45,435 nucleotides of DNA from Chloroflexota bacterium (lineage in GTDB: Bacteria > Vulcanimicrobiota > JAMCWD01): NCBI GenBank assembly GCA_023475345.1, contig JAMCWD010000013.1, forward strand, positions 1-45,435, in the 5' to 3' direction. Numbering within the stretch: the first letter of the stretch is position 1; each line of letters opens with the position of its first letter. Below the pieces are notes generated by a model, which ran no database searches, was not told the DNA's origin, and saw nothing but the letters and a program-made list of their open reading frames with translations. This document shows, piece by piece, positions 35,283 to 44,400 of this stretch. The translations under genes and the position numbers were made by a program.

Positions 35283-36200
35283 TTATTTGTCCCTTATTAT
35301 ATCTCCGGCTTTTATGGCTCCGACTGTTTCGGTGTATTCGTTTTCGATTTCGCCGACGGAATATTTTTCATTGACCTCATTAATCCTTATTCTGCCGACA
35401 AGCGTCTCTTCGGCTCCCAGGGAAAGGCCTGTTTCGGGGTCCACCAGGTCTTCTCCCTTTGAATAAACGTTGAAAGTATCGCCGACATTGATGTTCCCGT
35501 TTTCGCCCAGGTTCATGAAGATCTTGTCGTCGTCTCTCTTTACCACCCTTGCCTGCCAGGGGATATCGGCGGTTTTTTCGGTAATTATCTTTATAATTTT
35601 CCCCACCGCATCGCGGGCCGCTTTGCCCATAGGCTCGTTGGATGCGAACCCGCCAGCCACCCATGTATCCCCTATAGTGCCTCCGGCTCCGAGCGCGGTT
35701 GAAGTCGATATGCCGGTTGCAGTTTCGGCGGCGATTATCTCCCCGGTGGACGTATCTACAATGCGCAGATCAACAGCCAGTTTTGCGTTTTTCGAGCCGA
35801 GGCCGATCCCTTTTATCACTACGCCGGCCCCGCTGGAAAACCATGTATATTCGGTTATGGTGCCGGTAACCACCGCCTGAGCTCCCAGTAATTTCCCGGC
35901 CTGTGCAGCCGTCTGTGCGGTTACTGCGCCTGATTTGCCAAGGTTTTGCTCGGCAAGCACGCTGTTGATTTCCTTCCGTTCCAGGACTATATATTTCCCT
36001 GTTTTCACAAGCGCGGTAATTACCATTTCGGACAACACGTCACCGACCTTTGCGTCCGAGCCTGCTGCTTTCGGATACATGTCCATGACGGCTATCCTCA
36101 ATTTCTTCATGGGAGCCTGTTTCCCATCATCCGCCCTCGAACAGCAGATGCTGCATACGAGAAATATCCCGACCAGCATAAGTATGATCAGTTTTTTCAT
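35283..36200 (-). CDS. CsgG/FlgT-like envelope protein
   Basis: This exported protein has a signal peptide (about 1-23, LVCSICCSRA, with Cys residues that could be a lipobox). A CsgG-like domain follows: LRIAVMDMYPKAAGSDAKVGDVLSE, VLERKEINSVLAEQNLG, LGAQAVVTGTITEY, LRIVDTSTGEIIAAET. The C-terminus, from about 215, is a beta-rich FlgT-like module (LGENGNINVGDTFNVY, VGRIRINEV, IKAGDIIRDK). CsgG in E. coli forms the curli export pore, but many relatives are not pores. GGGAGG precedes the start; it sits 19 bases from the ThiF-like gene. Confidence 0.83.
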   Translation of the reverse strand: MKKLIILMLVGIFLVCSICCSRADDGKQAPMKKLRIAVMDMYPKAAGSDAKVGDVLSEMVITALVKTGKYIVLERKEINSVLAEQNLGKSGAVTAQTAAQAGKLLGAQAVVTGTITEYTWFSSGAGVVIKGIGLGSKNAKLAVDLRIVDTSTGEIIAAETATGISTSTALGAGGTIGDTWVAGGFASNEPMGKAARDAVGKIIKIITEKTADIPWQARVVKRDDDKIFMNLGENGNINVGDTFNVYSKGEDLVDPETGLSLGAEETLVGRIRINEVNEKYSVGEIENEYTETVGAIKAGDIIRDK

Positions 36201-36219
36201 TATTGTCGCCTCCCTAATA

Positions 36220-37257
36220 TTATGCGCCTATAAATTGTGAGTAAAGGCTCAGCGCCTCTTCTTCCGTAGATACTCCGCGTATCAGAGCCCTTCCTTCCTT
36301 GAAAACCGTTATTGTCCTTTTGTCATCCGGCGAAAACGCTATGAGGTAAGGGTTCTTTTTTACTTTGCCCAGGCGTCCGAGCTTTTGGGCCATATCCTCC
36401 AGGTCTATTTCACCTTCCGACTTTGAAGTTACCTGGAACGACTGGTTGCCGCAAAGCTTCGTGGTTTTCAAATAATCATCGCCTTTAAGGTACCCGCGCA
36501 GGTTCCGGGAACATGACGGGCAGTCTTCCCTGGGCCTGATCCTGTACTGGTTGATTATATTCTCCCAGAGATCCATTGTAGTCAGGAAAGGCGAGATCTT
36601 TTCCTTTTCGCCCGACAAAATTTTCAGCGCTTCCATTACCTGGACGGAGGCTGTCGCCATTATCGCGGGGGCAAGGACCCCTGCGGTATCGCACGTGGGC
36701 ACGAGACCCGGCGGGGGCGGCCCGTCAACAAGACAGTTATAGCAGGGCGTCTCACCGGGGATTATCACCATGCTCATACCCAGCGAGCCCAGCGCAGCAC
36801 CGTAAATCCATGTCGTGCCGAGTTCCAGGCATACATCGTTAAGCAGGAACCTTGCCGGGAAGTTATCGGTGGCGTCCATTACCAGGTGTACGCCGGTGCA
36901 AAATTCAACGGCGTTGTGCGGGTTGAAGTCGGTAACATGGGATTCAATTTCTACCGACGAATTTATTTTCAGGAGCTTTTCTTTTGCCGCAACGGCCTTC
37001 GGAGTGCAGTTCAAAGCGTCTTCTTCGTCGAAAAGGCACTGCCTCTGGAGGTTGCTCAACTCGACATAATCCCTGTCAACAATCCTTATATAACCCACTC
37101 CCGCCCTGCATAAAGCATCGGCTATATGCGTTCCCAGGGCGCCCATGCCCAGGATCAGCACCCGGCTTTCGGAGATCATTTCCTGGCCTTCGTAACCGAT
37201 GCCGTAAAAAAGCTCCTGCCTGGAATAACGAGGATTGAAAAAATCTGAATCATACAT
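36220..37257 (-). CDS. ThiF/MoeB/HesA-family E1-like adenylyltransferase
   Basis: This E1-like enzyme activates the C-terminus of a ubiquitin-like sulfur carrier (ThiS, MoaD or similar) by adenylation. The nucleotide-binding motif is LILGMGALGTHIADALCRAG, followed by DRDYVELSNLQRQ. The likely catalytic Cys is in VPTCDTAGVLAP. A zinc site is suggested by CYNC and CPSC. About 75 residues at the C-terminus (from SKSEGEIDLEDM) form an extra domain. No partner carrier gene is seen. It has no clear ribosome site and lies just upstream of the CsgG-like gene. Confidence 0.9.
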   Translation of the reverse strand: MYDSDFFNPRYSRQELFYGIGYEGQEMISESRVLILGMGALGTHIADALCRAGVGYIRIVDRDYVELSNLQRQCLFDEEDALNCTPKAVAAKEKLLKINSSVEIESHVTDFNPHNAVEFCTGVHLVMDATDNFPARFLLNDVCLELGTTWIYGAALGSLGMSMVIIPGETPCYNCLVDGPPPPGLVPTCDTAGVLAPAIMATASVQVMEALKILSGEKEKISPFLTTMDLWENIINQYRIRPREDCPSCSRNLRGYLKGDDYLKTTKLCGNQSFQVTSKSEGEIDLEDMAQKLGRLGKVKKNPYLIAFSPDDKRTITVFKEGRALIRGVSTEEEALSLYSQFIGA

Positions 37258-37334
37258 AGTATTTTTTTCTACAATGAAGTACCTCTTCCTGCACTTTTAT
37301 TATGTATCGCCGTCATTTTTGGAATCGGACCGAA

Positions 37335-37507
37335 ATAAAGGCAGGAGTTTACTTTGCGTTTTTTATCGCTTTCAAAATTTCTTCGGCTGTCATTTTCTGG
37401 GCTTCGGGGTTGGGATGCTTATCGACACAGGCGGGAGGGGTGCCTTTCCAGAAGTGATATTTTCTGCTGTATGCGTCATAAGTTTTCGTATCCAGCTTTT
37501 CAAACAG
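37335..37507. repeat. Perfect 173-bp direct repeat shared with 38719-38891
   Basis: These 173 bases, covering the 3' end of one SGNH gene and its downstream flank, are identical to 38719-38891, at a constant offset of 1384 bases. A second shared block of 66 identical bases lies at 37751-37816 and 39135-39200. Identity is patchy elsewhere, which points to recent duplication or gene conversion. Confidence 0.8.
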
Positions 37508-38560
37508 CGGTGTCATGGCGTCAACGAATATCGCGCCGTCTATTGATTTGAGCGCCCGGGTCTTCGAATAGGACAACTCTGCAAGGATATAGTTTTGAAA
37601 CCCGTCCATTGCTACTATTACAAGCGTGGAGCCGTTTTTTTTACAGATATCGTTGAGTTCGTTGAAGACGTACTTGATTATTTTTTCCTGATTTTGCGAT
37701 GGCATGGGAGTCAGGCCGAGTTTCCCTTTGATTTTATACAGTGTTTTCTCAAATAGGTCATCGGCATAAGCAGGCACTCCTGCGCTCAATATGAACGAAA
37801 TCCTGTCTATCAATCCGGGCGGGGTCTTGCGGTATTTTTCAGGGATGTCGAGAAATTTCGATCTATAAACCGCTGGATGAAGAGAAATCGAGCCGTCGGG
37901 GGATTCGGTCAAAAAGGGCGTCGGTGGGGAGGGAGGGATCAAAATGTAGCCGGCTTGGCCGGAGGGATCCATCATCTTTGAGGGAGAGAACAATTCGCCT
38001 GCCCGCGTGGTGAGCCATGGTGAATACTGAGCCAGTACATAACGGGGCCTGTATTTGGGGATCAGTCTGCGGCCGAATATCAGCATCTGGGACAGCCCGG
38101 CTCCGCATGCCCCTGCATTGATGAACCCCCCGTTCAGCCGCTCGGCTACTTTATAGGGATAAGTCTCGCTTAATTTACAACCGACTCCGACGGTAAACGA
38201 GTCGCCGAGGGCAAGCACCAGCGGGCCGGAAGATCCTGCGCGATTGGCCTTTACATAATAATCGTCACAAGATTCGTCGAGGCTTAAAAGGACAGAGGAA
38301 AAGTAGAGGCCGGGATCTTTCAGGTAAGTTTTGCTGCGCTCTGCGATTTTTTCGTGCTTGATATGGTTGTATAGCTCGTTGCTTTTATAGGCGGCCCAGA
38401 TCAATATTAACACTATGAAGATTAATATATATATGCCCAGCGTGATTAACGGGAAAAAGATTTTTTTCCATTTTTCAGGTTTTGTTCTTGCGGAAGGTGG
38501 ACAGGAGTCGATCTCCATTTTATCGTTCATGATACAAATTTTTAACATAAATTTCGGCAT
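37349..38560 (-). CDS. Membrane-anchored SGNH/GDSL-hydrolase-like protein, copy A
   Basis: This predicted inner-membrane protein has one N-terminal helix (about 33-60, FFPLITLGIYILIFIVLILI) and a large outward domain with the SGNH hydrolase block I motif ALGDSFTVGVG. Near the C-terminus is a probable block V, CVDKHPNPEAQKM, with Asp and His. The layout resembles DltD, AlgJ or AlgX-type proteins that act on O-acyl groups of surface polymers, but no acyltransferase is nearby. 403 residues. The paralogue at 38733-39905 is in tandem upstream. The start is one of three ATGs; none has a strong ribosome site. Confidence 0.78.
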   Translation of the reverse strand: MPKFMLKICIMNDKMEIDSCPPSARTKPEKWKKIFFPLITLGIYILIFIVLILIWAAYKSNELYNHIKHEKIAERSKTYLKDPGLYFSSVLLSLDESCDDYYVKANRAGSSGPLVLALGDSFTVGVGCKLSETYPYKVAERLNGGFINAGACGAGLSQMLIFGRRLIPKYRPRYVLAQYSPWLTTRAGELFSPSKMMDPSGQAGYILIPPSPPTPFLTESPDGSISLHPAVYRSKFLDIPEKYRKTPPGLIDRISFILSAGVPAYADDLFEKTLYKIKGKLGLTPMPSQNQEKIIKYVFNELNDICKKNGSTLVIVAMDGFQNYILAELSYSKTRALKSIDGAIFVDAMTPLFEKLDTKTYDAYSRKYHFWKGTPPACVDKHPNPEAQKMTAEEILKAIKNAK

Positions 38561-38718
38561 AATATCAAATTTCAGGGGTTATTTATTCAAAATTTCTTAA
38601 ACAGCTTTTCACTTGATTCGAGGGTTTAGACCGCTGTGAATCAGTATCAACTCTTTCAAATTTTCAGCAGCTAAAAAAATGATGTTACGCCTGAATATTT
38701 GACAAATCAACCCGGCAT

Positions 38719-38891
38719 ATAAAGGCAGGAGTTTACTTTGCGTTTTTTATCGCTTTCAAAATTTCTTCGGCTGTCATTTTCTGGGCTTCGGGGTTGGGAT
38801 GCTTATCGACACAGGCGGGAGGGGTGCCTTTCCAGAAGTGATATTTTCTGCTGTATGCGTCATAAGTTTTCGTATCCAGCTTTTCAAACAG
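38719..38891. repeat. Second member of the 173-bp direct repeat
   Basis: Identical to 37335-37507 over 173 bases, covering the 3' end and downstream flank of SGNH copy B. Confidence 0.8.
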
Positions 38892-39905
38892 TGGTGTCAT
38901 GGCATCGACGAATATCGCGCCGTCTATTGATTTGAGCGCCCCGGTGTCCGAATGGGGCAGTTCTTCGATTTTATATGCCTCGGTTCCATCCATAGCTACA
39001 ATAACCAGCTTTGCACCGTTTTCTTTACAGATATCGTTGAGTTCGCCGTAGATCGATTTGATGATTTTTTCATAATTTCGCGCAGGACGAGGCGTCAATT
39101 CCAGCTTTCTTTTGATTTTATACAGTGTTTTCTTAAATAGGTCATCGGCATAAGCAGGCACTCCTGCGCTCAATATGAACGAAATCCTGTCTATCAATCC
39201 CGGTGGAGTCTTGCGGTATTTTTCGGGGATGTCGAGGAATTTCGATCTGTAAACGGGGGGATGAAGAGAAAGCGAGCCGTCTGAGGATTCGGTTAGGAAG
39301 GGTGTAGGGATATTTAAAATCCCGGCAGTTCCGCCTGGAGAGTCCACTATTCTTGAAGGAGAGAATAATTCGCCTGCCCGCCTGACGAGCCATGGCGAAT
39401 ATTGAACAAGTACATAGCGGGGCCTGTATTCAGGAATAAGCTTTCGGCCGATTATCAGCATCTGGGACAGCCCTGCCCCGCACAGACCCGCGTTGATGAA
39501 CCTCCCATTCAGCCGCCCGGCTACTTTATAAGGATAGGTCTCGTCTAATTTACAGCCGACCCCGACGGTAAACGAATCTCCGAGAGCAAGCACCAGGGGG
39601 CCGGATAATTGGGCCGGGTTGTCTTTTGCATAATGGTCATCGCATGATTTATCGAAGCGTATGAGGACACAGGAAAAGCCGATGGAGGGGTCATTCAGGT
39701 AAGTATTTTTATGCCCGGCGATTTTTTCATGTTTAACGTGGATATAGAGATCGTTGCTTTTATAAGCGGCCCATACCAGTATCCACATCATGAAAATTAA
39801 TATATAAATGCCCAGTGAGATTATTAGGAAAACAATTTTTTTTCCATTTCCAGGCTTATTGCCGGTGGAAGGAGTTCCGGGGCCGCCCAGCGTTTTATAA
39901 TTCAT
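38733..39905 (-). CDS. Membrane-anchored SGNH/GDSL-hydrolase-like protein, copy B
   Basis: This is a tandem paralogue of the gene at 37349-38560, with the same membrane helix (IVFLIISLGIYILIFMMWIL), GDSFTVG motif and CVDKHPN end. The last 50 or so codons are nearly identical in DNA to copy A, while the middle has diverged. It is 390 residues, slightly shorter at the N-terminus. Function is as uncertain as for copy A; the two may act on different substrates or one may replace the other. Confidence 0.78.
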   Translation of the reverse strand: MNYKTLGGPGTPSTGNKPGNGKKIVFLIISLGIYILIFMMWILVWAAYKSNDLYIHVKHEKIAGHKNTYLNDPSIGFSCVLIRFDKSCDDHYAKDNPAQLSGPLVLALGDSFTVGVGCKLDETYPYKVAGRLNGRFINAGLCGAGLSQMLIIGRKLIPEYRPRYVLVQYSPWLVRRAGELFSPSRIVDSPGGTAGILNIPTPFLTESSDGSLSLHPPVYRSKFLDIPEKYRKTPPGLIDRISFILSAGVPAYADDLFKKTLYKIKRKLELTPRPARNYEKIIKSIYGELNDICKENGAKLVIVAMDGTEAYKIEELPHSDTGALKSIDGAIFVDAMTPLFEKLDTKTYDAYSRKYHFWKGTPPACVDKHPNPEAQKMTAEEILKAIKNAK

Positions 39906-40022
39906 AATACACCGGTTTCTGCTTGCGTTGTATTTTATATGAGATGAATTATAAATTGAATTTCAAAAAATTGCAAAGAGTCTGCGGGGCCGAAGCTTCC
40001 GGTTCCCGGACCGGCTGCCTTC

Positions 40023-40088
40023 GAGGCATTCTGAAAGCCGGAACCAATCGGAGGGGGTTGTTTCTACAGGATATTTTCAGACAGCCTC
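40023..40088. repeat. Degenerate MITE-like element (copy 3)
   Basis: GAGGCATTCTGAAA (40023-40036) and TTTTCAGACAGCCTC (40074-40088) form inverted ends matching copies 1 and 2 with a few changes. The 66-bp element is shorter than the others and probably decayed. Confidence 0.45.
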
Positions 40089-40168
40089 TTCGGGACGGTT
40101 TTAAGATGAAATTTTCCTGAAATTTCACGGATTAGGTCTAAAAACATTACAATCGGGCAAAATGGTTA

Positions 40169-40197
40169 TTGAAATAATACAGGTTTCATTATAAAAT
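40169..40197 (+). promoter_or_regulatory. Promoter upstream of the lipoprotein gene pair
   Basis: TTGAAA (40169-40174) and TAAAAT (40192-40197) are separated by 17 bases. The leader to the ATG at 40301 would be about 97 bases, and AGGGGAG precedes the ATG. Confidence 0.5.
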
Positions 40198-40300
40198 ACT
40201 AAATAGAGTGGCTCAGATAATCTTATCTTTTCAATTCATGGAAATTCCGGGTAACCGGCTTGTTCGGTAATTTACGGGGGAGTCTGCCAGGGGAGAATTA

Positions 40301-41410
40301 ATGTACCTGAAGTCGAGAATGACGGGAGATAAATTTTATATATCCAGGCTGCTTGTTGCTTTCCTGCTTTTTTTATTATTGTTCATACCTGCAGGCTGCG
40401 GGAGCGGTGGAGGAGGCGGTGGCGGCGGCGGAAGCGCGCCAGAACCTCCTACTACAGGCGGCGTTGACGGCTACCTCTATACCGATGACGGCGCGGCTTC
40501 AGTCCGCGCACAGGCGCCTCTCCCCGGCGCAACCGTCCGCATCAGGGGCCGGGATGAGTGTACCGTTACAAACAGCGAAGGATATTTCAAGTTCGATAAC
40601 CTCCCTCCCGGGAATTATATATTTTATTTTATAAAGTGCGGTTATACCATTAAAGAAAAAACTCAAGCCGTAACCGCAGGGCAGGTCAGCGGGATTGTCG
40701 AGACGACCGTTGTTTCCACTGATCCGGATATAGCGTATCTTGACCCGGAAACCCCAAGGCAGGGAGGCGCATCGAAAATATATGGAGTCAATTTCGGCGC
40801 GGCCCAGGGAGGCGGCGGCATCTCTTTCGGAGGGATAAATTCTCCGAACGTATGGATCTGGCAGGACGACATGCTTGTCTGTAAAGCCCCGGAAAATGCA
40901 GCATCCGGGAACCTTCTCGTTACGGCCGATGCAGGCGGGAGCACAAGCTCCTCCGTATCGATCCTTAACAGGCAAACGCTGGATCTCGGCTCCAACGCAG
41001 CGCCTTCCGGCGGCGGGGCGGCAGCATTAACCGTGAACCTGACCGGCGCCGTAACCAATGTTAACGGGGCCGCTTTTATCTTAACCTGTGACACTACAAA
41101 GCTCACTCTTAACACCTCCGTCGGAGATAACGGGGTCGTGCTCGCGCCCGGCCTTTCCGGCGCGTCATTGATCACGCATGTTGACGGGAACAGGTTGTGG
41201 GTGGGGATTACTCTTAAAGGCAATGTCATAAGCGGGCCTTGCAATCTCTGTACCGTTTCGTTCATACCGGTTTCCGGCCAGGCAAACGGAACTTTATGCA
41301 GCGTCTCGGTTGACAGCACGAAAAGCCCGAAGTTGTGCAGGAAGCCAGGAGGCTCCCCTGTCTTCGAATCGCCGTTGTATAACGGGGGAACGGTGGTAGT
41401 AAGACAATGA
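40301..41410 (+). CDS. Surface lipoprotein with carboxypeptidase-regulatory-like, IPT/TIG and cohesin-like domains
   Basis: This lipoprotein has a signal peptide and a lipobox (FIPAGC, Cys at about residue 33), followed by a tract of nine Gly. Next is a carboxypeptidase-regulatory-like domain (about 53-140, GATVRIRGRDECTVTNSEGY and FKFDNLPPGNYIF), then an IPT/TIG domain (PETPRQGGASKIYGVNFG). The C-terminal part (about 230-365) looks like a cohesin-type beta fold (LTVNLTGAVTNVNGAAFIL, NLCTVSFIPVSG). Such modules bind other proteins or sugars. The gene overlaps the next by four bases. 369 residues; function unproven. Confidence 0.8.
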   Translation: MYLKSRMTGDKFYISRLLVAFLLFLLLFIPAGCGSGGGGGGGGGSAPEPPTTGGVDGYLYTDDGAASVRAQAPLPGATVRIRGRDECTVTNSEGYFKFDNLPPGNYIFYFIKCGYTIKEKTQAVTAGQVSGIVETTVVSTDPDIAYLDPETPRQGGASKIYGVNFGAAQGGGGISFGGINSPNVWIWQDDMLVCKAPENAASGNLLVTADAGGSTSSSVSILNRQTLDLGSNAAPSGGGAAALTVNLTGAVTNVNGAAFILTCDTTKLTLNTSVGDNGVVLAPGLSGASLITHVDGNRLWVGITLKGNVISGPCNLCTVSFIPVSGQANGTLCSVSVDSTKSPKLCRKPGGSPVFESPLYNGGTVVVRQ

Positions 41411-44400
41411 AGCGGCGCAGTCTTACTTCCATTACCCGCATCTTAGCCTTACTGCTTGTTCTCTGCTTTGTAGTTATCGTACTTGCCTCGTGCGGAAGCG
41501 CGGACGGAATATCGGGCGGAGGCGGGAAAGCCGCCGTCGTTGATAACGACCCCCACTCGATGGGTTACAGGAAACTGACTCCCGAAGAGTATGAAAAAAT
41601 AAAAGACAGGATAGTACAGCTCGACCATATTTCCCCCAACGATTATTCCATGAAATTAAAGGCGGAGGAGTTGAAGAAGGAAGGGCGGCAGGTTACAAAA
41701 GATGCCCTGAGGACTCCCCCTTCTTCGGTTGATCACAGCACTTCGACATATATGCCCCCTGTAAGCTCCCAGGCGTACCAGGGCTCATGCGGGTGCTTTT
41801 CCACGAGTTATTATTACAAGACTTACCAGGAAGCCCGGGACAACAACTGGACGCCCAATATTACTTCCAGGCAGATGAGCCCTGCTTTTACTTATAACCA
41901 GATAAACGGCGGTTCCGATTCGGGATCAAACCCGCTGGAAGCGATGGTTTTAATTGCGGATAAAGGCAATGCTACATGGGCCGATATGCCTTATGACCAG
42001 TCTTCTTACCCGAATTATACATACTGGCCTTCCGAGACCGCATGGAGGAGCGCCATCCCGTACAGGGGGCAATATGCCGGAACTATCGATATCTCCACCG
42101 ATTCCGGAATAAACACCTTGAAGCAGTGGGTGGCAAACGGGGATATGGCGGTTATAGGTTTCCAGGTTTATGATAATTTTTATACCCAGTATCATGGAGG
42201 TTCAAGTCCCACATATAAATATGATAATGATGTAATTTACGGAAATGCAGGCGTTTATAAAGGCGGACACGCCGTAACCGTCGTGGGATATGACGATAAC
42301 AGGGCATATAACGACGGGACAGGTGTAAAGTACGGCGCATTCAAGCTGGTAAATTCATGGGGGACGAGTTGGGGCGTCAGCGGCTATTTCTGGTTTTCGT
42401 ACAGCTACATGAAGAGCCTTACCGATAAGGCCGCCTGGTTCATGTCCGACAGGTACCGGTACCAGCCTACGGTCGTCGGCGTATTCGGTATCACGCATCC
42501 TGCCAGGTATGATCTGACGATACAGATGGGGATCGGCCCGACAGGTTCTCCCGCGTACAACAAGACGTTTTTTAGTGAAGACGGAGGAAACATTGCAATT
42601 TCATCCGCAAACAAGATAGCGGTTGATCTTTCGGACGGCTGGAACGGCATAACATCTGGAACCAACCAGAATTATTTCCTTCGTGTCGCCAACTATGCCA
42701 GCGGCGATACCGGCTCGATAAATTCCATGGCGGTGGAATACCAGGGGACTACGGTTTCAACGGAAACCCCGAAAAACACGGTCAGCGGGAGTTACGTCTA
42801 TGTAAACCTGACAAAAAACGTTACAAAGACGAACAGGACTATCGATCTTACTTCGCCTGCAGGCGGCGAGACATGGGGCGGGCTGCATTCCATAACATGG
42901 AACACCGGCGGGAGCGATTGGACCGCAGGCGACCAGGTGATAATCGAATATTCGCCTAACGGAGGAAATACATGGCAGAACCTGGGAATCGTTGCTTATA
43001 ATGCGGCTTCGTTAAGGGGAAGCTTCTCATGGGATACCTCGTCGCTGGACAATACGGCACAGGGCAAGATAAGGATCAGCTATAAAACTATTCAGCAGAT
43101 CAATGAAGCAAGCGGCAATTTCACGCTCACCAACGGCCCCCCGGCCATAACCGCCCGCGATGCCACGAGCGTTGCCAACACTTCCGCCACATTGAACGCA
43201 GATGTGCTGCCGGGCACTTCCGATACAGCAGTATGGTTCCAGTGGGGGCTGACGACCTCTTACGGCAATGAAACCGCCCACCAGGATATCGGGACAGGGA
43301 ACGTGTATGAGCCTGTAAGCCAGGGAATAACGGGGCTTTCCGGCGCGACCACGTATTATTTCAGGGCGGTGGCCCAGAACGGGTCGGGTACGACGTACGG
43401 CGCCAACGGCACGTTTCGAACCACGGCAGCGCCCACACCGGTAACAGGCGTTGCTTCATCCATAGGGCTGAACCAGGCGACGCTCAACGGTACGGTAAAT
43501 CCCAACGGCCTTTCAACTTCAGCCTGGCTCGAATGGGGGGAAACCGATTCTTACGGCAATTCCACCACACACCAGGATATCGGGAGCGGGACTTCGGCTG
43601 TCGCGGTAAGCCAGGGCATAAACGGGCTGACTTTTGAGACGACATATCACTTCCGGGTCGTCGGTCAGAATTCCCTGGGCACGACTTACGGGAACGATAA
43701 CACTTTTACTACAACCTCGCCGTTTCCTTATTCCACCGGCGGCGGGATATATTCTTCATCACCTGCTATAGCCGGTGACGGGAGTATTTATGTCGGCTCC
43801 GACGATAAGAAACTCCATGCTTTGAATGCCGATGGAACTCCCAAATGGCAATATACCACGGGGGCCGTGCTGAGGTCTTCCCCTTCAATAGGCCCGGACG
43901 GGACGTTATATATAGGCGGGCAGGATCAAAAGCTTTATGCTATCAATTCCGACGGGTCGTTCAAGTGGTCATACCTTGCCGGCGGCATTATAGATTCATC
44001 TCCTGCCGTGACTTTGGACTCAACGATTTATTTCGGCTCGTACGACAATAAGTTGTATTCTTTGAATTCCGATGGCTCGTTCAAATGGTCATACCTGACA
44101 GGTGGGGACGTGTATTCTTCCCCTGCTGTCGGTCCCGACGGCAAAATATTTTTCGGTTCTGTTGACAAGTACATTTATGCGCTGAACACGAACGGATTGC
44201 TTGCATGGAGGTGGGCGACGACCGGGGCGATATATTCGTCTCCTGCGATCAATTCCGAAGGCGTAATATATTTCGGTTCCGCAAACCAATATTTATATGC
44301 GCTTAATTATGACGGCACGTTCAAATGGTCTTACGGGACGGGAGGATTGATAATTTCATCTCCCGTTATCGGCCCCGACGGCACGATATATTTCGGCTCG

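Larger units (their letters stand above)
39906..40300. other. Divergent gene-free region with a promoter and a degenerate repeat
   Basis: No protein gene. It holds a short degenerate copy of the inverted-repeat family (40023-40088) and a plus-strand promoter (40169-40197). A minus-strand promoter for the SGNH gene is likely near 39930 but weak. Confidence 0.5.

Noticed and set aside
39923..40120. A 65-codon plus-strand frame before the lipoprotein gene
   Set aside because: It spans the degenerate repeat and has no ribosome site or recognisable sequence.
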